A stretch of 64,000 bases of DNA. Source: Phoenix dactylifera (lineage: Eukaryota; Streptophyta; Magnoliopsida; Arecales; Arecaceae). Made by a program: the position numbers and the translations under genes. This document shows positions 55,336 through 64,000 of the stretch, in pieces (position 1 is the stretch's first letter; the number at the start of each line of letters is the position of its first letter). The DNA lies in assembly GCF_009389715.1 (NCBI RefSeq), contig NW_024067684.1, positions 62,001 through 126,000 of the forward strand. Direction: 5' to 3'. The notes under the pieces were generated by a model, which had not been told where the DNA came from, did not search any database, and saw only the letters and a list, made by a program, of their open reading frames with translations.

Positions 55336-57400
55336 TGCAGAAAACTAAATTTCTGCATAAAGACAAACATGCACACAATTAATGCCAAGCACAACACATA
55401 TTTTTCTTTGCCACTAAACACAAATAAAATTAATGCTAATTCACATAATGACATGGAATTGAAAGTTCACTATAAACATTAGTTTTGATTCTTAGCAGAC
55501 AAAGTTCTAGTTCTTAAGACAAATTATATAATAAGTCTTAGAACTCCCACTTAAAACATGTATACTAAAACATTAAAAATTATATAAACATGGAGACATT
55601 TATTATCATAAAAAAATAAATAAATAATTAATACACTAGTAAAGAATATAAGTCATTCTAGCTTCGACTAGTTTTCAACTAGTGATTTTGCCATCTAAGA
55701 ACCCGAACCCTCCTTGGAATAGTATCCTCAATTTCTTTTTGAATCATAGTTGATACTATTTGTTCGATCCAAGGAACCATTATTCTACTAATGGTATGAC
55801 CTCCTGCTACTGTTAAAATTCCACTAATCTCATGCATTAAGTACTCTTTTATAAATGCTCTCACCAATTGAGCATAATCTCACTGCTAAGGAATTCCAAA
55901 TATCTCTTAGAACTTGTTGCCATGATCCGAATAGAGAATCATACAGCACTTGGTACCGTTGATGTTGACATAATGCATGTCCTAGATGAATGATTTCTTC
56001 CATCATATAATGAAGAGTTTGTACATGTAAAATCATGTCATCATTAGGATCCATCCTTATAACTCGTAATGTGTGCAACAAATCTCTAAGCCTCGCCCTT
56101 TGTTCCGGGGTCCTTGCTGCCCTCGGAACCCTCACTAAGAGTGGTACTCGTGGTATTATTTTCTACAACAAATGTGGAAAAAATGCTTAGGCATAACACT
56201 GAAATATAATAACACACAATTAGAGGATGCGGGAACATTCAATTTCAAAATTTCCAAATGTCACACATACAATCACGGTATGATTGGAAAAATTTTAGGA
56301 AAGAAAAATATATATATATATTTTCCTGTAATTTTAACTCATTTTCGAATATAAATAATAATAAAAATTATTTTATATTCAAAAAAATATTTAAAAAAAT
56401 ACAGAAAATTAGAAAATTAATTATTATTATTTTGAATCCAACGGTACAAACTACTTCTCAATATATTTCTCCAAACCATGTTTGGAAATTTTCTCTTCAG
56501 AAAATTGGTGGCCCGCCCGTTAAACTTCCACCGTTGAGAGCGGGAAGTGTACGTTGCTCTGTTAAACCAGCCTCACGCGGTCCCCTCCGCTTCAGGGGAA
56601 GCGCGACCCAAGCTTTTGCTTAGGCCATGCATCCCACTACCCAACTTGGACTGGGCGAACTAGCCCTTTGCACCAATTGCACCCAGGCTCGAGGACGAAA
56701 CCCAACGTCCAAACCACCAAATGCCCCCGTTTGGGTTATAAGCTCCCACTGCCTTCTTTGTTTAAATATTATATTCTTCCCAACGTAACCCATCTCTCCT
56801 CCTTTCTCTTCTTCAGGATGTTTGGATGAAGAAAAAAAAACAGTAAGAAGAAGATGAGGAGGGGAGAAAAAAAAAAGGTTTGGGGCAGTTGGGCTTCCTT
56901 TTTTTCATGAGGTGGCCGCGTGGGAGACGCCATCCGTGAGCCGTTTAGAGGCCGCGCCACTGTGCAAAGGGGAGGTCTTCTTCACATGAAAAAAAAATTT
57001 CAGAAACAAGCCTGAAATTTTCGGGCCTTGTTTCTCCCTCCATAGTGAACGGAATTGAGTGTATTATATATGGATAGAAAGCTTGTTTCAAGGGCTTTCC
57101 ATTGATATAAATTTCGTTTCCCAAAACAAACTGTGGAGAAAGTTATCAAGGTTCAAAGTTCCGGATTTTTGATCTTTATGAATTTATATCTCTCAAACCA
57201 GTGCACCAATCATCACCAAACTTTCCAGATATCATCTACATATCATATAGTATCTTCATGCAAAAAATCACGGCCTAACTCTATGTGTAAACAAAACCGC
57301 CATTAATGGCCATTCAAGGTAGTGAGTGCAAGAGCAATGGATTTAAGATATTAAAACATGTAATATCCACTCCAAAACATTTCAGAAATCGAACAAACAT
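55336..57400 (-). other. Copia leader with an unidentified ORF remnant (56135-55679)
   Basis: The space between primer site and gag is about 2 kb, long for Copia. Within it the minus strand has two overlapping open frames (56135-55830, then 55867-55679, one frame apart) that together give about 150 protein-like residues. They include RDLLHTLRVIRMDPNDDM and GGHTISRIMVPWIEQIVST. I recognise no domain. A GC-richer piece lies at 56500-56960. It may be an extra gene of this Copia family or a captured fragment. Confidence 0.4.
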
Positions 57401-57412
57401 GCTCTGATACCA
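57401..57412 (-). other. Copia primer-binding site
   Basis: Minus-strand TGGTATCAGAGC, complementary to the 3' end of initiator methionine tRNA, one base after the 5' LTR. Confidence 0.93.
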
Positions 57413-57413
57413 A

Positions 57414-57730
57414 TGTAAGATAAACACATTAACATAAATAAGGATTTCGGATCACTTACAGATTTTTCTCTTTGATTCGATTCACTGATCAAGGAGTGGA
57501 TTTTACCAATGAAAATCTACTGTTTTCCACAACCTAGATGCCCAAGTCACTTACAGAGAATCTCATAACCACCCCCTTTTTAAATGAAGCCTTATGCATA
57601 ACCGTCAATAGACAGTTTCAGGGTTGGAGAGATGTCTTTGGAAAGACATCTCTTTTGGACATGAGATCATGTCTTTTGGTTACCGGTTTGGTTGAACTAT
57701 CATGGGTGGACCAAACCCGTTTTTCCAACA
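57414..57730 (-). repeat. Copia 5' LTR
   Basis: 317 bp. Two visible differences from the 3' LTR, near 57592 and 57602 (T for C and C for T). Confidence 0.93.
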
Positions 57731-59335
57731 GGTTGGAAGTAAGACCACACTTCCATTAGGCTACCACCTCAGTGGCTTAAACATTATTTACGGAATAATC
57801 CAGTCCAAGCAAATTAACAATGGACCTGCGACCATTCTCCAAGATATTATTCCCTGGAAGCGGGTGTCAACCCGGCTTTTTAGCTTGATACAACTGTTCG
57901 GTATATATGAACACTTGTATTAGCCATGAAATGTGCTAATGTAGTGGGTTAATTCCTCCTAATGGTTTACATGAGAAACCTTGAACTCCGTCAGCGTAGC
58001 GGCCATAGAATGAATGCCTTGAATATAATGAGTGTTGTTGATGCCAAAATCTGGCCCGACCGTGCAGTGCTTTAAGATTGGTTTTAATGAGGTTGGCGAA
58101 GACTTAGGTCGGACTTGCAAGATCAGCCTGAGCTCCTTGTTAGTCATGCTTCGAGTTGAAGAGGGCGAGCTAAAGAATGGTCGGTGGTGTGGCGATGCTT
58201 AAATGAAGGATATGATACAAGCTGTTCGATCTAAAACAAGAAAGAGAAGTCCACTTGCCGAAATTCGTCCAATAAAGAATCTTCCAATTCCTAAGTTAGA
58301 TAAAAATATTAGAAAAATAATGAAGACTTAAGAGAGAAAGTGGCAGTGTAAGTATAAAGAACATCAAGAGAGCATACTTGGAAATTCTTCAGGTACTGCT
58401 TATACTATAGATGAAGATCGGCATTCGTTACCAAGTAAGACGGGCAGCACCTTAACCGCTCAGTAACTATTCATGCATTTCACACGTCAGCTTAACTGGG
58501 CGCAATTGTGGGCCAAGATGTATCTATCCGCAATTAGGAAGAATTTAAATACTGTCATGGCAACTTTTAATATGGGCTACATAGTGAACTTCTATTGGTC
58601 GGTGTGCCCACGTCCGAGGCACATCTTGAAGATGTCACAAGACCACCATCAAATGTTCTTAGCGCGTGCAAGATTGCTTCATTGACTTCCCAAGTCCTGC
58701 CTGTGCTTGAGTGGGAATCTCTCATGTTACCTGATGACCAGGAGTCCCAGAGCCCGTCCCATTATTACCTCAACCTATCACATTACTTTAGCATGCAATT
58801 GTTGGTAGGGGTGCAAATAGATCGGGTTGGACCGGATCATGAGTGCCCTCGATCCAACCCGATTCCTTGTTCAGATTCTAATGTTGGACCTGGACCCAAT
58901 TTAATAAAAGATCGGGTCAGATTGGGTCATTTGCTAAAATTTCTAACCCAACGGATCATTCAAGTCAGGTCGGATCCATGTATAATTCGGTTCCAACCCA
59001 AAAAATTTGGGTCCGATTTGGGTCAGAACATTGGAAGCCATTGCAAAAATTACAAAGTAGAAAAATAGACTTTATACAATAGAATAAACAAATTATCACA
59101 GTGAAAACTGTATTTTTTTTATTTTATTTTTCTTGATTTCTGAGAGGGATGGACCCTTGTTATGTTGCCCATACTCGTGCAACCTAGGCTGGTGGGGACG
59201 AACCCAAAGCCACTAATGTTTGGGCTTCCCAAGTGATCTGATCAATGTATTCTTGGATCAAGTGATCTAGATTTTATTGCTCGAGATTGATCTCCCACTA
59301 AGATATTCCCCGTCCCTGCTCTCCCCCCTGCTCCT

Positions 59336-59640
59336 ATGGGGAGCCTGAATCAGAGCCAGATCCCCTTCTCCACTGTCGACGATGGGCCCCACCACCACAA
59401 CCACCCCCTCCCTCTCTTCACGAGGGCCCACTAGATCAGTGCCCTTGCCCTCGTCCTTGCTACCTTCCTCCTCACTCGTGCCTTTGACCGCCTCCCTTCA
59501 CCCGCTCCCTTCTCCACCAACCACTCCATCGCCTCCCTCTTTGACCGCATCAGTACGCTCCCCTGACCCGATCGGGGCTACGGCCTCAGCCTCGACCTCA
59601 AGATCTACGTCTACGAAGAGCGCGACGAAATCCAAGGTTT
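59336..59640 (+). pseudogene. Captured GT47 exostosin-like exon, copy B
   Basis: As in copy A, from ATGGGGAGCC to SLDLKIYVYEE. It has a TAG after FTRAH, absent in copy A, and a TGA at the position of the copy A stop. Confidence 0.5.
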
Positions 59641-59698
59641 CAACAAGAAGAAATCGAAATCAAAAAAAGCAAAGGCACAAGAAACCCAAGGTTCATAC

Positions 59699-59865
59699 CA
59701 TCTTGGGTGGAAATGTAAATGACGTAGTCGTGACCAAGGGAGTGCCTGATGGAGGAATTGCGGCAGACTCAGACGAATGTCGACGCCCCGACGGAGGAGA
59801 AGAGCTTGAGATGTGCGCATCTGTCACTGCCTCGTGGAGGTCCCCGATGTATAGCGTTGGCACCA
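59699..59865 (-). pseudogene. Captured poly(A)-binding protein RRM1 exon, copy B
   Basis: The RNP2 region is better kept than in copy A (TLYIGDLHEAVTDAH). A frame shift follows directly and the remainder (LKLFSSV, SLGHDYVIY) lies in another frame. Confidence 0.7.
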
Positions 59866-60653
59866 GGGCCGTCGAAGGCATCGCCATCACTCTCCCCATT
59901 GGAAACCCAAAATTGTCCAAAATTTAAATGGATCAGGTCGGATTGGATCTGAATTCAGCAAATTCAGACCCGACCTGAAAAATGGAATACATCTATTTTT
60001 AAAATCTCACCCAGTCCCATGGGTTTTTTAAAATAGATCGATTTGGGTCTAAGTAGATCGGGTCATAAGTCAATCCGACTCATTTGCCATATTAATTGCT
60101 GGCGCCAGAGTCCAACCATGTTCAAGTGCGGAAGGAATCAAAGATAAAATAAAAAAAACATGGGGATGTTTACCGAGAATGCGGGAAATCTTCAAGGCAG
60201 AGAATCATTCCCTTTCTCGCACTTACAAGGCAAGCAAGACGAAGGTTTCGAGAAACGAACTCCCGTTTCCCTATTCTCACCCTTTTTTATCTACTTGAGG
60301 GAAGAGATATCGTCTCTTCCTTGGAACCGCCCTCTAACGTTCCTCGATGCTTCGCTGTCCGGAAAACGCGACCTTTTCCGCAAGGAAGGTCCAACCACCT
60401 TGTTTTTTAAGACGACTTTCGGTCTACTTTTTAGATGGACCGGGTCCCGTTATATGTTTCCATATGATATGGCCGATACAGAATAAGCTTTTAGTATTTT
60501 AATGTGCCATTCCGGTTCTTCTCTGGGGAACGCGGAAACGGTGGTGTCTATATATTCGGAGCTGCCTTTGCATCGTCGGAGGCAGCAAGTTCGAGTGGGC
60601 GGATCGTTCTGCATTGGCCTTCGTTGTTTCACGTAGCTAAGCCAAAGAAGATG

Positions 60654-61106
60654 ATGGTTCAGAACACCGACGAGCGTCAAGCCTTCTGCGGCACCTTGAT
60701 CGGCCTCGCTTTCCTCACCACCAACACCGTCCTCTTGGCCTACCAAACCCGGCATGACCCATGGACCCTCGCATTCGTGTTCTTCGCCTACCTCGACGTC
60801 TTGGCCCTCTTCGGCTGCCTCCGGGCCTATGAGAAGCAGCGGGCGGAGCCTCTCGGCACGGTCGAGAAGAACACGAGTCTGAAGGTTGCAATTTGGGTGC
60901 TCGCCAACGCTCTTAATGTGGCATTCGTTTACCGTGTCGCTCAGATGATGCCTCCGGCCTTGTATGCCCCCGTCTGGGGTATGTCTGGATTCACCCTTCT
61001 GGCTACCTTCTATGGTCTATTCCAGTGTCCAGAACCGAAGAATCTGAATAACAATGACGCCGAGGAGGTTCTTTTCTCGGAGTTTTCCCCTGAAACGAAG
61101 GTGTAG
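60654..61106 (+). CDS. Small four-helix membrane protein, DUF6490-like, copy B
   Basis: Paralogue of 31207-31659, 150 residues, starting MVQNTDERQAFCGTLIGLAF. It has the same four hydrophobic segments and acidic tail (EEVLFSEFSPETKV). By eye 17 residues differ from copy A and none disturbs the helices. An extra ATG lies one codon upstream (60651). The TATA-like CTATATATTC is about 100 bp upstream; copy B has about 35 bp more between TATA and start than copy A. Function unknown. Confidence 0.8.
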   Translation: MVQNTDERQAFCGTLIGLAFLTTNTVLLAYQTRHDPWTLAFVFFAYLDVLALFGCLRAYEKQRAEPLGTVEKNTSLKVAIWVLANALNVAFVYRVAQMMPPALYAPVWGMSGFTLLATFYGLFQCPEPKNLNNNDAEEVLFSEFSPETKV

Positions 61107-61330
61107 GCTTCCTTTCATTTGAAGGATCGCAAGCCACGAAACACTGTTTTATTACAATTTGAGCTATTAAGTTCTATGTTTCAAGCTCATTGGCCCGATC
61201 GTGGGCCAAAATGTAGTTAGGCTATGTTTTTTCAGCTTTAAGCTAAACTTGTACATCCTTGGATTGAAGCCCACCCTAAAACTGGCCTGGCCTGGCCTGA
61301 GAGGCCTCCGGTCATCCCAGACCCATTTCC

Positions 61331-61332
<2 letters not shown>

Positions 61333-61420
<88 letters not shown>
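61333..61420. repeat. TC/TA compound microsatellite (copy B)
   Basis: A CT run of about 48 bp is followed by a TA run of about 40 bp; the TA part is longer than in copy A (31875-31944). Confidence 0.9.
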
Positions 61421-61423
<3 letters not shown>

Positions 61424-61774
61424 TCATCGTTATTCCAAGGCAAAGATTCAATCAGTTGCCTAGCATCAAGGAACTATTGGTATCGGTATGGTTAAATCGA
61501 AAAAAAGGAATATCAATTTTGATAATTTTGTTATCCAATTTTTCTTGAATTGGTCCATTCAACGATTCAAAATATAATAATGTGATAGAAGAATCAAATC
61601 CCATAATCCAACTTAGATATTTGCTAGGAACTATTGCTAAAATAGCAAATTTTTATCTTGCTATTTAATGATTTCGATATTATCTTGTTAAAAAAATATT
61701 TGCTGCTTGATAATTACAATTAAATTTTTTAAATTATAGAGAAAGATGGTGTTACACTCAGGTGCAACCAAATC

Positions 61775-62890
61775 TGTTGCTGAAAATTGGACCCGGGGGC
61801 CGCCTCGAAACCAGGGGAGGAGGAGCTCCGCTGCCGGGAGGGCGGACGGCGGTGCGCCGGCCGACTGCGTCCTTCGTGGGGATGAGAGAGCGGAGAAGAG
61901 TGCGTCCTGTCCTGTCCTACAAAAAAGCCGGTGGCCGGGCTCTCCGGCGCCGACCCTCCGATGCTTAAGTCAGAGGAGGCCAATATGTGGAGAGAGCAAG
62001 AAAGAGATATGTGAAGAAAATAAAGAGAATATTGTGTTCAATTGTGTCTGTGCTGTCTCCTCCCTCTTCCCCCCCCCAGGTTTCCTTTTATAGAGGGATA
62101 TTGTGTTACCTGGGAGGTGACGGGGGAATTTGTTCTTTTTGGGTGATAATTGGGCGCGATCTGGCCCATTAATGGCGTAGTGGAGGATAAGGCCGAATCA
62201 GGCCGGGGTCAGGGAGTTGTCGTGGTTGATCAGACCCGTTGGAGTGGTTGAACCGTCGGCCGTAGTGGGCCTGGGGTTCGTAGATGGTAAGTGCATTTAT
62301 TGCCGAGTGAACCGACGGTCAGGAAGAGCCATACGCTCTGATGGTTCAGTGATCCGGAGATCGTCTTGGGCCGTGTTCATTAAATGACTGAGTGCATCGG
62401 AGACTTGAGGGGGTCTCATGCATTAATGATAGGTTGTGCCAGAATACCTGCGGAGATCTCGTGCCTTGACGGCTCAGAGATGGTGGCAGGTTATAGCCGT
62501 CAGATCCTTCACAAAGGTTAGGCGGAGATGAGTACTGGTTAAGGCATCGGCTCGGCGGGGGTGCCGAGCCGAGCTGGTCGCCCAGCGGGGCGCCCTGTGG
62601 CGGGGTTGCTTCTAGTACTTCTGGTCGGCGCCCTCCGGTCGGCTTTTTCTAGCCGAGCGTCCCTACTTGGTGCTTTGGTTGGGCCTTTTCGGATTAGCGC
62701 TCTCTTAGCTGAGTACCCTTCTGTTCGGCGCCCTTTGGTCGAGCGCCTCTACTTGCCGGTATTTCCCTCTGGTCGGCGCTCTTTAATCGAGCGCCTTCCT
62801 GGTCGGCGCTCTTTCGCCGAGCGCCTTTCTCGTCGGCGCTCTTTGGCCGAGCACCTCCGTGGCGGTGTGACTTGGGTTTTTCCCCCAACA
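61775..62890 (-). mobile_element. Solo LTR of a related gypsy family (1,116 bp)
   Basis: Plus-strand TGTTGCTGAAAATTGGACC...CCCCCAACA is flanked by AAATC on both sides (61770-61774, 62891-62895). Copy A has the single uninterrupted site (CAACCAAATCTATCTC). On the minus strand its end matches the end of the 36718 gypsy LTR (GGTCCAATTT...CAGCAACA, and the GGAGGGTCGGCGCCGGAGAG-type stretch), but the rest differs. There is no internal region, so it arose by LTR-LTR recombination or is a fragment with intact ends. Confidence 0.85.
62771..62860. repeat. 30-bp tandem repeat in the solo LTR
   Basis: Three units begin at 62771, 62801 and 62831 with GGTCGGCGCTCTTT or a one-base variant, followed by GCCGAGCGCCTTTCT. 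More diverged units of the same kind extend upstream to about 62620. The open frames here are translation of the repeat. Confidence 0.8.
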
Positions 62891-63456
62891 AAATCTATCT
62901 CTATAAAGAAAGACTTGGCTCCTCAGCCAAATCTCTCTCTCTCTCTCTCTCTACATATGTACGTGCTAGAAGATAAAGTTCAAGGCTCTTAGCAGTATAA
63001 GAATTCTGGATCGACTGAACTTGTAAGAAAAGTACCAAAAAAAAAAAAAACCACAAGGATGGTCGTCCTCCACGCGGTAACCAGTAATCAATGGAGCCCT
63101 CCCCGCACCCCAAATAAGAAAATATTAGTCCGACTCTAATTAGAGTTTGAATGGACTCCCTTGTTGTAATAAGGCTTTGTATAATTAAAAATATATATAT
63201 ATATCTAGATTTAGAATTTCAATACAATTTATGATGCCTTTCAAGCGTTTTTTGTCTTTCTAATCACTGTCATGCTTTAGCATCCAACATCCAATTGGAA
63301 CCATTTAGTCCCAGTAGTTATTCCATCAAAAATGTGCATCATTATGTCCCCTTTTATATTTGAGGTTGTGCACAAAAAGCTCATTTCACTTTTTGTTGAG
63401 GAGATACTTAGTTTTATTTTTTTTTGAAATATTTATATGCGTGTAATATATGTATG

Positions 63457-63465
<9 letters not shown>

Positions 63466-63528
<63 letters not shown>
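63466..63528. repeat. TA microsatellite (copy B)
   Basis: About 30 TA units. Copy A at the matching place (about 34205-34225) has only GTGTGTATATGTATGTATAT. Confidence 0.9.
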
Positions 63529-63535
<7 letters not shown>

Positions 63536-63806
63536 ATTTCTAATAAGGATTTTTAATATCGAATACATATACGTGTGTTGAACTTACAATATATAGTTAC
63601 CATATAGAGTATACCGACAGGAGAAATGCATCCAAAAATTTTCCAAACTAGTTCATTATTATTGAGGGTCGATAAAATCTCAAATATGCAAAAAGATAAG
63701 CAATTTTTGCTTTTTTTCTGCAACCCCATTGTTGATGTTGGACATAGTCAAGTTTCACTCAAGATTAGGTTCATGAGCAACCAGAATAACCATTTTAATC
63801 CACAAC

Positions 63807-64000
63807 CCCCTCAAGATCCTCGCCATGGCCTCCAGAAAGAAGGCATCTTTCTTGCCCACCCCTCAAGCTTCTCGAACGGGCCAATTTCTGATCTCTTATA
63901 CCGTAAGTTACTAACCCTAATCCCATTTTGGATTCCAGGTGAATAGGTACGACGAGAATTGGGCGAAGCAGTGGTACGGGGCGGGGCTCTTCGTGGAGGG
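63807..64000 (+). pseudogene. RIQ: 5'-truncated second RIQ (DUF1118) copy, runs off the window
   Basis: The sequence from CCCCTCAAGATCCTCGCC matches 21898-22091 with about five differences by eye. It includes the end of exon 1 (from the internal ATGGCCTCC), the whole intron and the start of exon 2. The transit-peptide half of exon 1 is missing and replaced by copy B flank. The donor has changed from GT to GC (AAGAAG|GC). Because the intron is kept, this is a DNA-level copy, not a retrocopy. Its 3' part is outside the window. Confidence 0.85.

Larger units (their letters stand above)
49869..57730 (-). mobile_element. Full-length Ty1/copia retrotransposon (7.9 kb), young
   Basis: LTRs of 317 bp lie at 49869-50185 and 57414-57730; on the minus strand they run TGTTGG...CTTACA. 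A perfect 5-bp duplication GGTTG flanks it (49864-49868, 57731-57735). The 5' LTR is on the right, followed by TGGTATCAGAGC (57412-57401), the initiator-Met primer site. The domain order GAG, PR, INT, RT, RNase H is that of Copia. By eye the LTRs differ at only two positions, both transitions. Confidence 0.95.
58806..60094. mobile_element. Gene-capturing hAT-like element, copy B (1,289 bp)
   Basis: Same element and insertion site as 28097-29413, flanked by ATTGTTGG (58798-58805) and ATTGCTGG (60095-60102). The better-kept right end (complement TAATATGGCAAATGAGTCGG) helps define the inverted repeats. Both captured gene pieces are present. Confidence 0.85.
57786..63806. repeat. Segmental duplication, copy B
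   Basis: It aligns with 26334-34933 in the same orientation. It keeps the shared hAT (58806-60094), the DUF6490-like gene and the microsatellites, and lacks the four copy-A-specific insertions. Its own insertion is the solo LTR at 61775-62890. It ends at a junction with a RIQ gene fragment. Confidence 0.9.

Overview
The window is plant nuclear DNA, most likely from a monocot with TE-rich, long-intron genes; a palm is my guess, but this rests on general character and not on a diagnostic marker. I see six host protein-coding loci: a RAB7-type GTPase (3' exons only), two WRKY genes with the WRKYGKK variant, a DUF1118/RIQ-type thylakoid protein, and two copies of a small four-helix membrane protein (DUF6490-like). 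Most of the rest is transposon-derived.

Layout. 1-6552 is probably one very large RAB7 intron holding two hAT-like elements and a SINE; 6553-8291 carries the last three RAB7 exons (+ strand). 9467-10564 (-) and 19108-20135 (+) are two divergently oriented WRKY genes with the same exon phases, separated by a LINE RNase H relic, a 217-bp tandem repeat, an LTR-like block, a Tourist-like MITE and an AT-rich composite repeat. 21808-22473 is the RIQ-type gene with a G-box/I-box promoter. 25005-25441 is a second MITE of the same kind.

26334-34933 (copy A) and 57786-63806 (copy B) are two copies of one duplicated segment. Each carries one DUF6490-like gene and one old gene-capturing hAT element. Copy A later gained three more hAT elements (two with captured host exons) and a TRIM; copy B gained an inverted solo LTR. 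The empty site in the sister copy confirms the copy-specific insertions. Copy B ends in a chimeric junction with a truncated RIQ gene copy at the right window edge.

Between the copies sit two full-length LTR retrotransposons: a Tat-type Ty3/gypsy element (36718-48953, + strand, TSD ATTGT) whose pol is broken by in-frame stops, and a young Ty1/copia element (49869-57730, - strand, TSD GGTTG, LTRs nearly identical). The gypsy element carries an antisense gene with its own TATA box and two introns whose splicing keeps frame.

The most noteworthy items are: the hAT-like elements with degenerate GGGTC- or GGGCC-rich subterminal tracts that have captured exons from at least four host families (GT47 exostosin-like, poly(A)-binding protein RRM1, WAK-type ectodomain, DUF1068); an open 269-codon chimeric ORF made by one capture; the spliced antisense gene of the gypsy element; and the duplication whose insertion history can be read by comparing the copies.
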